Shown: piece by piece, positions 53,850 to 63,230 of the stretch | How the letters are laid out: each line of letters begins with the position of its first letter | How positions within the stretch are numbered: the stretch's first letter is position 1 | From: Candidatus Heimdallarchaeota archaeon | GTDB lineage: Archaea; Asgardarchaeota; Heimdallarchaeia; JABLTI01 | Assembly (NCBI GenBank): GCA_030614005.1 | Contig: JAUWKS010000006.1 | Coordinates: forward strand, 1-64,000 | Reading direction: 5' to 3' | Length of the DNA stretch: 64,000 nt | Position numbers and translations under genes: made by a program | Notes under the pieces: model-generated | Seen by the model: the letters and a program-made list of their open reading frames with translations, nothing else | Told to the model about the DNA's origin: nothing | Database searches by the model: none

Positions 53850-55019
53850 ATGGAAAAATCAGTTTCTGATATAGACCAAAATACGATTTTAAAAGAGCTA
53901 AAGAAAAGGTTAGCCTTCGAAAAATCTTACAGTAAGGTGCTTAGCTCTATGTGCACACCTCCTCTTGAAATTTCTCGTAAAATTTCTGCTGAATATGCAG
54001 AGATAAATTTAGGTGATCCTGGGCTTTTCCCAGAAACTAAACAGATGGAATTAGAAGCTCTAAATAGTATTGCTGAAATCCTACAAGCCCCAATGGGTTG
54101 GACAGGTTCAATTACTTCTGGTGGAAGTGAGTCAAATTTATTGGGCTGTTGGACAGCACGTAATTGGAGTAAAAAAACAAAAGGAATAAAAAATGGCACT
54201 CTACTTTTACCTGAATCAGCACATGCTTCATTTGAGAAATCAATAGATATTCTCAACTTAAAATCGAAATGGATACCTCTTACTTCGGAAAATAAACTCA
54301 ATTTAGAGTTACTAAAAGAAGAGCTTAATGAAACCACGGTCGGAATAGTTGGCATTGCAGGCGCAACTGGAACAGGTGCATGTGATGACATTAAAGCTCT
54401 AAGTGAAATAGCTCAAGATTCAAATACCTATTTGCATGTAGATGCAGCTCATGGTGGAATGATTTTTCCCTATTTGAAAGATATTGGCAGAGAAGCTCCG
54501 GTATTTGATTTTCAGCTTGAAGGTGTATGCAGTATAACTATAGATACCCATAAAATAATGGGTGGTTTGATTCCAGGAGGTAGTATAATTTATCGTTCAA
54601 GTGAATTTTCAAAAACAATTGCTAAGGGCATAACTTACTTGTCTGATTCAACAACAAAACAAATAACGATTACCGGAACACGACCTGGAAATTCTGTCAT
54701 TGCTTTGTGGGTTTTGTTAAAATATTACGGAAAGGAATTTATGATAGATAGAGTCAAGAAAAGTTTTGTATTAACTGATTACACAGCAGAGAAATTACGT
54801 GGAATTTCTTCAATAAGTTTAACTTTTGACCCAACAATAAATATTATTGGATTTACTAATACTAAACTGTCCAATGAAAATCTTGTTGCGAAGCTAAAAG
54901 AATTTGGCTGGGACCTTTCGATCTATTCAAATTGGACTCGAATGGTTATAATGCCACACTTTTCAATAGAAATGATTGATAAGTTCATTAAAGATTTAGA
55001 AAATGTTCTCAAGGAGTAA
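53850..55019 (+). CDS. mfnA: group II PLP decarboxylase, probably L-aspartate decarboxylase (MfnA-like)
   Basis: A 389-residue PLP enzyme of the archaeal MfnA family, whose members decarboxylate aspartate to beta-alanine or tyrosine to tyramine. GWTGSITSGGSESNLLGCW near 85 to 105, HVDAAHGGMIFPY near 195 and the PLP lysine in TIDTHKIMGG near 230 are diagnostic. Position inside the CoA operon, between panE and coaBC, argues for aspartate decarboxylase supplying beta-alanine to the PPS gene product. The gene symbol follows the family name; the substrate is inferred. Confidence 0.9.
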   Translation: MEKSVSDIDQNTILKELKKRLAFEKSYSKVLSSMCTPPLEISRKISAEYAEINLGDPGLFPETKQMELEALNSIAEILQAPMGWTGSITSGGSESNLLGCWTARNWSKKTKGIKNGTLLLPESAHASFEKSIDILNLKSKWIPLTSENKLNLELLKEELNETTVGIVGIAGATGTGACDDIKALSEIAQDSNTYLHVDAAHGGMIFPYLKDIGREAPVFDFQLEGVCSITIDTHKIMGGLIPGGSIIYRSSEFSKTIAKGITYLSDSTTKQITITGTRPGNSVIALWVLLKYYGKEFMIDRVKKSFVLTDYTAEKLRGISSISLTFDPTINIIGFTNTKLSNENLVAKLKEFGWDLSIYSNWTRMVIMPHFSIEMIDKFIKDLENVLKE

Positions 55020-55028
55020 GTAATTCAA

Positions 55029-56279
55029 ATGACGAAATTTAAGCCTTCAATTCATAGTTCAAAACTGGAAATTACTGGTTCACAATCTAATCTCTTAGAA
55101 GGAAAAAGAATAGTTATTGGATTAACTGGAAGTGTTGCTGTCGTAGAAACGGTTCATCTTGCTAGGCTACTAATGAGAAATGGCGCAGAAGTTTTTACAA
55201 CAATGACCAAAGCAGCTATCGAGCTTGTTCATCCGAATTTAATTGAATGGGCAACTGGAAATCCTGTGATAACTGAATTAACAGGTCAAATTGAACATGT
55301 TCATCTTTGTGGGGAGCATCCCGACAAAGCTGATTTACTGCTAATTGCCCCTTCAACTGCGAACACAATTGGTAAAATTGCTGGTGGCATAGATGATACT
55401 GTAGTAACAACTTTCGCTACTACTGCTTTTGGTACTGGAATACCACTCGCGATTGTACCTGCTATGCATTCAACTATGTATGATAACCCAATTGTTATTG
55501 ATAATATTAAAAAACTAAAGAAACTTGGAGTTACTTTTATTGGTCCAAGAATAGAAGAGGGTAAAGCAAAGATTGCTACAAATGAAGAGATCCTTCAGAA
55601 TATAATTACTATTTTAACTAAAAAAAAAGATTACAAGGGTAAAAGAATAGTCGTTACTGCTGGTCCAACTCGTGCCTGGATAGATGACATACGATTTATT
55701 ACTAATCCTAGTAGCGGCAGAATGGGAATAGAAATTGCTCTGGAAGCAGCAAGTAGAGGTGCAGAAGTAACACTTCTTCTAGGTCCAACATCTCTAATAG
55801 TTTCTAACAAGAACATCAACATTATTTCTATTGAAACTGTAGATGACCTAGTGTCAGAAATTAAAAAAATGAAAGAAATAGATGCCTTCATTTCTGCAGC
55901 AGCAATTGGTGATTATCAAGTTGAGAAAGAAGGTGGAAAAATTCCATCGCTAAAAAATGACCTAAATCTGAAGCTTTCTCCTTCACAAAAAATAATTGAC
56001 CTAGTTCGTAAGAAATACCCAAAAATCAAGATTGTAGGTTTCAAAGCAGAAGTAGATATCTCTGAAAAAGAATTAATTTCTCGTGCAGTAAAAAGTATGA
56101 AGAAAAACAATCTAGATTTAGTGGTTGCTAATTTAGTCAATAAACCTCAGCAAGGTTTTGGAACAGCGACAAATGCTGTAGCAATAATAAAGAAAGATTC
56201 AAGTTTTGAGAATATAGCTTTGACTTCAAAGAGATTAATTGCTAAGTATATACTAGATAAAATGCAGTCTCAAAAATGA
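55029..56279 (+). CDS. coaBC: bifunctional phosphopantothenate-cysteine ligase/decarboxylase CoaBC
   Basis: It ligates cysteine to 4-phosphopantothenate and decarboxylates the product to 4-phosphopantetheine. The 416-residue protein has an N-terminal flavin decarboxylase domain (GLTGSVAVVETVHLARLL near 35, EHVHLCGEHPDKADLLLIAPSTANTIGKIAGG near 95 to 125, PAMHSTMYDNP near 145) and a C-terminal ligase domain (VTAGPTRAWIDDIRFITNPSSGRMG near 215, SAAIGDYQ). It completes all steps of CoA synthesis up to phosphopantetheine in this operon; CoaD and CoaE are not in the window. Confidence 0.96.
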   Translation: MTKFKPSIHSSKLEITGSQSNLLEGKRIVIGLTGSVAVVETVHLARLLMRNGAEVFTTMTKAAIELVHPNLIEWATGNPVITELTGQIEHVHLCGEHPDKADLLLIAPSTANTIGKIAGGIDDTVVTTFATTAFGTGIPLAIVPAMHSTMYDNPIVIDNIKKLKKLGVTFIGPRIEEGKAKIATNEEILQNIITILTKKKDYKGKRIVVTAGPTRAWIDDIRFITNPSSGRMGIEIALEAASRGAEVTLLLGPTSLIVSNKNINIISIETVDDLVSEIKKMKEIDAFISAAAIGDYQVEKEGGKIPSLKNDLNLKLSPSQKIIDLVRKKYPKIKIVGFKAEVDISEKELISRAVKSMKKNNLDLVVANLVNKPQQGFGTATNAVAIIKKDSSFENIALTSKRLIAKYILDKMQSQK

Positions 56280-56307
56280 AGCTAATATGAAGTAAATTGG
56301 TGTTCTG

Positions 56308-57651
56308 ATGGATAACGAAACTAAGTCTTTCATTCGTTTTTTCTTTGCTTGTAAAAAACGATTTAAGAAAATGACTCTTGAAGATTTAGAGAAGTACCAA
56401 TTGAAAAAAGCCCAAGCATTGGTAAAGTATGTGACAGAAAAGTCACCATTTTTTCAAGCACATTATAACAATCAAGATCTTCTTGATGTGTGGAATTTAC
56501 TAACTGTAAATAAGAAGATCATGATGGATAATTTTACAGAGTATACAACTTTAGGTTTCCAGAAAGAAGAGTTACTTGATTTTTGCCTTAGAATAGAAAA
56601 AGAGCAAAATTTCACAGAACGCTTTCATGGTTATAATGTAGCAATGTCTTCAGGAACAAGTGGTAGCAAAGGGATAGTAATAACTAGTCCTGAAGAAGAA
56701 AAATATCTTCAAGCAGCCTTATTTTCTCGCTTCGTGTTTCCAAGAGTACTTCGTATTAAGTGGGCTTTTATCCTTCGAATTACTACTCCTGCATTCCAAG
56801 TAAGCAAATTTGGTCAGCAGTTAACTCATTTTAATTTACAATTATCTATAGAAGATTTAAGAGAAAAATTGCGGTTATTTCAACCAAACATTCTTTCAGC
56901 TCCACCTTCTATGCTTAGTATTATTGCGAAGGAAGTACAAAATGGTCGATTGGATATAAAACCAAAAAGAATTATTTCCTATGCTGAAGTGTTATACCCA
57001 GAAGTTAAAACTGAAATAGAGGAAACATTTGATACTCTTGTTCATCAGATCTACCAAGGAAGCGAAGGATCAATTGCTATGACTTGCAAATGTGGTAATT
57101 TGCATATTAATGAGGATTTAATGAAAGTTCAGTTATTTGATAATGAAGGGAATCAGACAGAACCTGGAAAACCGTGTCATAAGATGATAGTAACTGATTT
57201 GAATAAAATTTCGCAACCAATAATAAGATACGAACTGAATGATATCATTACAATTTCACCCGAGAAATGTTCATGTGGATCGAATTTCAGAGTGATAGAG
57301 CAAGTTATGGGAAGAGCCGATGACTTGTTCTGGGGGCAAAGAGAAAACACGAATGATCTTCAATTCATCTTTCCTGATTATATTCGTAGAGCAATAATTA
57401 GTAGTTCAGAAGAAATAAGTGAGTATCAAGCGATTCAAAAAAGCTTGTCTCGAGTAATAATTAGAATACAGTTAAAAGAATCACCAGAAAATCTTGAAGC
57501 GCTACAACAAAAGATTTCGGATGCAGTCCGAGATGTTTTTTCAAGATATCACTGCACTCAACCATCCGTATCTGTGGTTTTAGAGAAAGCCAAAAGACAT
57601 CCTAAATCACTAAAGCTTGTACGAATTAAGCGAGATTTTGATATTAACTAA
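56308..57651 (+). CDS. AMP-forming adenylate ligase (PaaK/coenzyme F390 synthetase-like)
   Basis: A 447-residue adenylate-forming enzyme. The phosphate-binding loop is SSGTSGSKGIVITSP near residue 115, the middle adenylation block YQGSEG near 250, and the C-terminal block QPIIRYELNDI near 305. Cys pairs CKCG and CSCG near 258 and 322 may bind zinc, as in PaaK-like proteins. It activates a carboxylic acid with ATP and may pass it to CoA. It follows coaBC by 28 bases in the same direction. The substrate is unknown. Confidence 0.82.
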   Translation: MDNETKSFIRFFFACKKRFKKMTLEDLEKYQLKKAQALVKYVTEKSPFFQAHYNNQDLLDVWNLLTVNKKIMMDNFTEYTTLGFQKEELLDFCLRIEKEQNFTERFHGYNVAMSSGTSGSKGIVITSPEEEKYLQAALFSRFVFPRVLRIKWAFILRITTPAFQVSKFGQQLTHFNLQLSIEDLREKLRLFQPNILSAPPSMLSIIAKEVQNGRLDIKPKRIISYAEVLYPEVKTEIEETFDTLVHQIYQGSEGSIAMTCKCGNLHINEDLMKVQLFDNEGNQTEPGKPCHKMIVTDLNKISQPIIRYELNDIITISPEKCSCGSNFRVIEQVMGRADDLFWGQRENTNDLQFIFPDYIRRAIISSSEEISEYQAIQKSLSRVIIRIQLKESPENLEALQQKISDAVRDVFSRYHCTQPSVSVVLEKAKRHPKSLKLVRIKRDFDIN

Positions 57652-57761
57652 TTTTCTAATTTAAAGGCGAAAATTTGCGACATAATTATAAATAATTAAA
57701 TTATTCAAAGTAAAAGAGTATCTATCTATCTATTACTATTAATTTGGAGCAGTTTAGTTAA

Positions 57762-58748
57762 ATGGCAGATAATGTCCCTTACCTCATTATTAATCCCAAT
57801 GCCCAAGATAAACGATTGAGCAAAAAAATAGATGAAATTCTCAAATCTGCAAAGAAAGCCTTTGGTGAGTTTCAGTATGAATTAACAACAAAAATTGGCG
57901 ATGGTATACCAATTGCGAAGAAAGCGATTTCTGAAGGTTACAATACACTTGTTTCTGTGGGTGGCGATGGCACTTTAAATGAACTAATAAATGTTGCAGC
58001 AAAAACAGATGTTAAGGTTGGCATGATTCATGGTGGAAGTGCTTGTGATTCACTTAAAACACATGGAATACCAAAAAACTTTGATAGAGCATTTGAGATT
58101 GTCGCAGAAGGATATCATGAACGCTTTCCTGTTGGCCATCTGAAAGGAGATACTGAACGTTATTTCATAGAGATGGTAAATGGAGGATTTATAGGAGATA
58201 CTGCCAATGCACTTGCTGGTCGTTATGAATGGGCTAGTGGAGAAATTGCTTACGGATACGTTGCAATTAAAGTGATTATGGGGTTTAAACCTATACCAAC
58301 CAAAATTACTGTTGATAATAAAATCATAAGAGAAACAAATCTTTCAACATTTGCAGTTTCATTAACTGATTGCATCAGTGGTTTTGAATTTATTCCTGGA
58401 AATCATCCGAGACTTGATGATTTTGGAATTATATTCTCTCATAAAAAAGGATTGAAACTTATTAAACTGTTGTTGAAAGCGGTAAGTGGAAATCATTTAA
58501 AAAATACTGATGATTTTGAGATTCTTCGAGGAAAACATGTTATCATTGAAAGTGAAATTCCACACACTTGGGAAAGTGAAGGGGAAATCCCATCAAGAAA
58601 TGCTACTCGTATTGAAGTTACCCACATCCCTGATGCTGTTAACCTCATTATTCCAGAAGGGTGGAAATATGGCAAAACTTCAAAAGAAAGAAATAAAGCT
58701 AAAAAACGTGTATTGAAGCATCAACAACCATTTCCAGAGGATGATTAA
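57762..58748 (+). CDS. diacylglycerol/sphingosine kinase-family lipid kinase
   Basis: A 328-residue protein with the DAGK catalytic domain: LIINPNAQDKRLSK at the start and VSVGGDGTLNELINVAAKT near residue 67, the ATP-binding signature. The C-terminal lobe is beta-rich with TWESEGEIPSRNATRIEV near 270. Bacterial relatives (YegS, BmrU) phosphorylate lipids, and eukaryotic ones make lipid signals. In an archaeon the substrate may be an isoprenoid or diether lipid. The Lys-rich tail is about 25 residues long. It is convergent with the ABC permease gene, one base apart. Confidence 0.88.
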   Translation: MADNVPYLIINPNAQDKRLSKKIDEILKSAKKAFGEFQYELTTKIGDGIPIAKKAISEGYNTLVSVGGDGTLNELINVAAKTDVKVGMIHGGSACDSLKTHGIPKNFDRAFEIVAEGYHERFPVGHLKGDTERYFIEMVNGGFIGDTANALAGRYEWASGEIAYGYVAIKVIMGFKPIPTKITVDNKIIRETNLSTFAVSLTDCISGFEFIPGNHPRLDDFGIIFSHKKGLKLIKLLLKAVSGNHLKNTDDFEILRGKHVIIESEIPHTWESEGEIPSRNATRIEVTHIPDAVNLIIPEGWKYGKTSKERNKAKKRVLKHQQPFPEDD

Positions 58749-58749
58749 A

Positions 58750-60414
58750 TTAGGTTAATTTTGAGGAAGTTTTCACTCTTCCTCCCATTATTTCTATTAA
58801 GAAAAATGACAAATAAGACATAACGAGTAATATTGCTCCAACAGCACTTGCTTGACCAAATTGTCTTCCATCTCTTAGTTTGTATAATGCAACTGTTAAG
58901 GTAGCTATTGAATTATCTGATCTATAGAAGAAATTTGCAATGGTAAATTCTCCTATACTCAATCCGACTGCAAAAGCTAATCCTGCAACAAGTGCTGGAA
59001 TTAGCAAAGGAGCATAGATTTTTCTAAATTTGAACCACCAGTTTGCTCCTAGTGTTTTGGCTGATTCTTCCATTTCAGGATCAATAGCATTTAATCCATT
59101 CATTAATGCTCTAGTGACAAATGGATATCCAAGAAGACCGTGACTAATTATAATAAATAACCACGGATAATTAATATAAAACTGTGAATCACCGACAATT
59201 CGATAAATACCCAGAGAAATGGTCATTGCTGATACTGCAAGTGGAAGATAGCTAATCATTTCGTAAGTAACCGATTTTTTCTCTTTTCTATGTTTTCCTA
59301 AAACAGCAACAGTGATAATTGCTAATATTGTTGCAAAACAAGCGCCACCGAAAGCAAAAAGAAAAGTATTCAAAATTGCTTGTGGAATCGAGGTGTTAAC
59401 ATAGTTAATACTTTCAAGGGAGAATATTCCGGCATAATTTTCAAATGTAAATTGACCTGTATATGACCCAATGAAAGAGTTTACAAGAATGCTGATCATG
59501 GGAGCTAATTCTAATGCCAAACCAGCTAAGAAACAGAAAGCTAGTAACCAACTACTAATTTTGCTAAAGAATTTTTTAAACTCTAATTGTGTTCGTGGGA
59601 AAACTGCCGTAGTAATTGTTTTCTTTTGTTTTGCATTGCGACGCATTAGAAGCAAATAACCAATAACATATGCAACTGTAACAATTAATTGCATAATTGC
59701 TAAAGCTGCTGCAAGATTTGTTTCTCCGGTATAGTAACTCGAGTTAATTTCAACTTCGACACTTCGATAATTACCTGGTGTGCCTAACATTAAGATAATG
59801 CCAAAACTCAGAAAACAAAAATTGAACGTGAGCATTGCTGCAGTTAAAATTGGCTGCAAAAATAATGGCAAATAGACTCTAAAAAAAGAATGGATGGAAT
59901 TGCTCTTCATTGTTTTTGCAGCATCAATAAGGTCGCGGTCGAAATTACGGTAATAAGCAACAAAATAATGGATAACTAATGGAATGTTATAGAATGCATG
60001 AGCCAAGATAATGGAAAGTAGTGGGATGCCAAACAAACCATTTTCAGAAAAGATATTCAAGAAACCCATTCCTACTAACACAGAAGGGAGAACAAATGGA
60101 ACAGTGAAAATTGCAAGAAGGACCTTTCTCCCTGTAAATTCATACTTTCCGAAGAAATAGCCTAATGGAATGCCAATCAAAAGTGATGCAATTGTACTAA
60201 GTAAAGCTTGAGAAAGAGTAAATGCAAATAATTTGTAATAATAACCATTTGAGAAGACTTCTCCTAGATATTGTAAGGTAAAACCAGAATCATCTACAAA
60301 ACCAAAAACTAGAACGGAAAAAACTGGGAATAGAAGAAATAGTGCAATAAGCAAAACTGGTGTTAGAAAACCTAATACTCTAACAATTTTCTTACCAGAA
60401 TATTCAATCGCCAT
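58750..60414 (-). CDS. two-domain ABC transporter permease (Fe3+/thiamine type)
   Basis: A 554-residue inner-membrane permease with two fused BPD_transp_1 modules and about 12 helices, the layout of ThiP and FbpB. Each half has the EAA loop that docks the ATPase: DAAKTMKSNSIHSFFRVYLP near residue 180 and ESAKTLGANWWFKFRKIYAP near 455. The likely start is the ATG at 60414, with AGGTGA seven bases upstream, rather than that at 60450. The ATPase of the system is probably at 61727-62788 on the other strand. No matching binding protein lies in the window, so the cargo (iron, thiamine, polyamine) is unresolved. Confidence 0.9.
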   Translation of the reverse strand: MAIEYSGKKIVRVLGFLTPVLLIALFLLFPVFSVLVFGFVDDSGFTLQYLGEVFSNGYYYKLFAFTLSQALLSTIASLLIGIPLGYFFGKYEFTGRKVLLAIFTVPFVLPSVLVGMGFLNIFSENGLFGIPLLSIILAHAFYNIPLVIHYFVAYYRNFDRDLIDAAKTMKSNSIHSFFRVYLPLFLQPILTAAMLTFNFCFLSFGIILMLGTPGNYRSVEVEINSSYYTGETNLAAALAIMQLIVTVAYVIGYLLLMRRNAKQKKTITTAVFPRTQLEFKKFFSKISSWLLAFCFLAGLALELAPMISILVNSFIGSYTGQFTFENYAGIFSLESINYVNTSIPQAILNTFLFAFGGACFATILAIITVAVLGKHRKEKKSVTYEMISYLPLAVSAMTISLGIYRIVGDSQFYINYPWLFIIISHGLLGYPFVTRALMNGLNAIDPEMEESAKTLGANWWFKFRKIYAPLLIPALVAGLAFAVGLSIGEFTIANFFYRSDNSIATLTVALYKLRDGRQFGQASAVGAILLVMSYLSFFLIEIMGGRVKTSSKLT

Positions 60415-60649
60415 CCATTTTTCACCTGTTAGTAAAATACTATAACCCATTTATATAAGTCCATTATAAAATAGTTTAGTCATTACAGAAGAATAAAAAT
60501 TTATTGACTTGTATTTACAAGCTAAAAGAGTAATGTGAATTCCAAGCAATTTCAAAGATTTTTGATAGACTTTAATACGAGGAAAATAATCTTTACCAAA
60601 AATTTCGAATGAAATAATAAGTAAAAATTAAAAAAAGAGAGAATAATGT

Positions 60650-61561
60650 TCATTCCAATGGGTGAATGAAAGAATCGAAATCAACAATAGTATCAAAATT
60701 TACAATAGCTTTGCCTGGAATAAAGAGCATTTCAAATTCCTTGTAATCCCCAAGCTCAGGATATAATTCTAGTAAATCAAACAGAATACTTCTAGTAACA
60801 TTTTCAGAAGATCTGGATAACCGTGCTAATGTATTCAAATTTACTGTTTCTCCAAGTTTGAGGTCTTTGAAAATAATTTTAAAAGATAGTACAACATTAG
60901 ATCGAACAAAGTGTTCAATTGAATCAAAGCCAAGGAGACGGTACAATACTTTCATTGTATAAGCTCCTTTTCTTTGTATGTATGAATAAGAAGTTTGACC
61001 ATATGTCTGTGGAATGTCATATTCATAATAATACGCTTTCTGCAAATTCAGGATTGCGTTAAACAAATAATCATACATTTGTTTCTGTTCTTCAGTAGTT
61101 TGGTATTTTTTCAAATATTTGATATATTCAGAATTACAAATCCCATTATTGAAATCTTCTTCCAACTTAATGCATAATTGATTCATTGTTTTTACTGGTG
61201 CAGTTTCAAATAGAATCAAAAAGGCGTATTCTTTTAGACTACTACGATAGTTAACACTCTTTTGATCAGCAAATAGAATGTCTTGCAAATCTACTAAATC
61301 ACTTTTTTCTATAATTGACATTATTTCACTATATTTCTTCTTGGAAGAATTGTTGATGGCAAGTATAATTAATAGAGGTATCATAGTGCCTATTGTAACT
61401 AATCCAATAAATACCGGATAAATTATTAGAAAACCCAAAAAACCCCACAATAGAGATAGTGTTAATATTATTATTCCATAAATAGTTGAAAGGAATGTTA
61501 TCGCTTGCCTGAGTGATTTTTGTTTTCTATTCGCTTCACTTTCAAAAAGGGTTGTTTTCAA
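60650..61561 (-). CDS. membrane protein with a C-terminal winged-helix-like segment
   Basis: Unrecognised, 303 residues. The N-terminal 75 residues hold two adjacent hydrophobic helices (about 18-43 and 47-70), then a long cytoplasmic helical region. The last 70 residues include KLGETVNLNTLARLSRSSENVTRSILFDLLELYPE, a helix-turn-helix look, followed by a short strand (FEMLFIPGKAIV). It lies between the permease and ATPase genes of an ABC system, on the permease strand, and may be a membrane-bound regulator. That role is inferred from position only. Confidence 0.6.
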   Translation of the reverse strand: MKTTLFESEANRKQKSLRQAITFLSTIYGIIILTLSLLWGFLGFLIIYPVFIGLVTIGTMIPLLIILAINNSSKKKYSEIMSIIEKSDLVDLQDILFADQKSVNYRSSLKEYAFLILFETAPVKTMNQLCIKLEEDFNNGICNSEYIKYLKKYQTTEEQKQMYDYLFNAILNLQKAYYYEYDIPQTYGQTSYSYIQRKGAYTMKVLYRLLGFDSIEHFVRSNVVLSFKIIFKDLKLGETVNLNTLARLSRSSENVTRSILFDLLELYPELGDYKEFEMLFIPGKAIVNFDTIVDFDSFIHPLE

Positions 61562-61726
61562 TTTAGCTCTCTCAATGATTAAAAGGATTTTTCTCTTTTT
61601 AAATATTTAGAATTCTAAATTGTTGTTTTTAATTTATTGAACCGAATAAGAACACTAAAGTTTAAAGAATACAAATGTTAAAATGAGTGGCAAATATTAA
61701 GAATTAAGCTCAAAAAGGTTAGAATT

Positions 61727-62788
61727 ATGCCATCAATTGAAGTAAAAAACATCTCGAAAAAGTTCGAGGATTCAATAGCAATTCAGGATATTAGCTTCAA
61801 ATTAGAAGAAGGCAAATTACTCACTTTGTTAGGGCCAAGTGGAAGTGGAAAAACAACTATCCTTCGACTAATTGCTGGGCTAATCGAACTTGATACTGGG
61901 GAGATATATTTCGATAGTATTGATGTAGCGAAAGTACCTACTGAGGAACGAAATATTGGCTTTGTTTTCCAATCCTATGCTCTTTTTCCCCACTTGCCAG
62001 TCTCTGAGAACATTGCCTTTGGTCTTGAAACAAGGAAATGGGCAAAAGAGGATATAATAATTAAAGTAAAAGAAATGCTAGCTTTAGTTGGACTCACAGG
62101 TAAAGGAAGAAGATACCCTCGAGAGCTGAGTGGAGGAGAAAAATCCCGAGTAGCACTAGCTCGTGCTTTAGCACCGAACCCCTCTCTCCTTTTATTAGAT
62201 GAACCACTATCTGCTTTAGATATGTCACTAAAAGAGAGTCTGAGAAAAACAATAAGAGATATTCAGCAAAAAATTGGTGTTTCAACTATCTATGTAACTC
62301 ACGATCAAGCCGAAGCAATGGAAATTTCAGATCAAATTTTAGTTCTTAATCATGGTCAAATTGTTGAGAGTGGGTCACCACAAGAATTGTACTTGACACC
62401 GAGGAAGAAATTCACTGCAGAATTTTTTGGCGTAACAAATATTTTGACTGGAAAAGTGATTACAAAGTATGAACGCTTTTACTTGGACCACCCTTTAGGA
62501 TGTATTCTCTTGCCAAAAAATTGCCCTTCAAAAATCGACGAAAAAATAACTATCGCAATTTTCCCACAACATATTATTCTCTCTAACAAAACTCAAAAGT
62601 TAGACAATGAATTTCCCGCTATCGTTGTTAGTTCTTCTTTTGGAGGGTCCATCGTTTCCGTAACTGTCGAAGTTAAAGGTTTTCCAATAGAAATTCATTT
62701 TACAAGTTCTCGAACAAAAAGTAAATTCACAGAAGGAGAAAAGATTTACCTTTCTATTCCTGAATCTTCAATTCTCTTTCTTGAATAG
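61727..62788 (+). CDS. ABC transporter ATPase (Fe3+/thiamine/polyamine type)
   Basis: A 353-residue ABC ATPase. Walker A is GPSGSGKTT near residue 38, the Q loop is FVFQSYALFPHL, the signature LSGGEKSRVALARAL near 135, Walker B LLLLDEPLSALD near 155, and the switch His in YVTHDQAEAM near 190. A C-terminal regulatory domain with a TOBE-like fold follows (240-353). It is the family that serves two-domain permeases such as the one at 58750-60414. The two genes are divergent and separated by one other gene, so they are probably cooperating but not cotranscribed. Confidence 0.92.
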   Translation: MPSIEVKNISKKFEDSIAIQDISFKLEEGKLLTLLGPSGSGKTTILRLIAGLIELDTGEIYFDSIDVAKVPTEERNIGFVFQSYALFPHLPVSENIAFGLETRKWAKEDIIIKVKEMLALVGLTGKGRRYPRELSGGEKSRVALARALAPNPSLLLLDEPLSALDMSLKESLRKTIRDIQQKIGVSTIYVTHDQAEAMEISDQILVLNHGQIVESGSPQELYLTPRKKFTAEFFGVTNILTGKVITKYERFYLDHPLGCILLPKNCPSKIDEKITIAIFPQHIILSNKTQKLDNEFPAIVVSSSFGGSIVSVTVEVKGFPIEIHFTSSRTKSKFTEGEKIYLSIPESSILFLE

Positions 62789-62855
62789 AAATAAAATAAA
62801 TAAGAAATAGAAGTAGGTGGATAGAAACCAACCACTTAATAATCAAACATTTAAC

Positions 62856-63143
62856 TTACAATCTAAATAATTGCAAAGCTTCGATTTCACTTACACCTTC
62901 TACTTTCTCTAAAATTGATTCAAGGTGATCTTGTAAACCGTCTTGTTCTTCAAAGTTGATATCAACAACTAGTGCTACCATGCCAAAAGCAATTGGTCTT
63001 TCACCGGAAGCAGTAACTTTCATATCTTCAGGTAATGCTTTAATTATTCTTTCTTTTATTGTTGCTGGTTTTATGCTGACATCTTCTGGTAAAATTTTAT
63101 ATGTGCCTACTATTCTGGTACTCTTTTTTGTCATTTCTTTCAT
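62856..63143 (-). CDS. translation elongation factor aEF1-beta
   Basis: A 95-residue GDP/GTP exchange factor for aEF1A. Typical features: KILPEDVSIKPATIKERI at the start, ERPIAFGMVALVVDINFEEQDG in the middle and the C-terminal VEGVSEIEALQLFRL. The ATG at 63143 is followed by another at codon 4, so the start is uncertain by three residues. In many archaea the small zinc-finger gene (here at 38948) is adjacent, but not in this window. It is upstream on the same strand of the ABC ATPase's convergent end. Confidence 0.94.
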   Translation of the reverse strand: MKEMTKKSTRIVGTYKILPEDVSIKPATIKERIIKALPEDMKVTASGERPIAFGMVALVVDINFEEQDGLQDHLESILEKVEGVSEIEALQLFRL

Positions 63144-63230
63144 CTCGTATTTTTTTTAAGTAAATGATTTTTAATTATCTAAGTTTTTTGGGCTAGTATT
63201 TGCTTTTTCTTCTTTTCGGTTAGGTTGAGA

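Noticed and set aside
53927..54391. 154-residue open frame antisense to the aspartate decarboxylase-like gene
   Set aside because: The sense frame is a clear PLP enzyme; the antisense product has no recognisable feature.
62815..62850. terminator hairpin after the ABC ATPase
   Set aside because: The arms around AGGTGG/CCAACC have several mismatches and no T-run follows on the plus strand.
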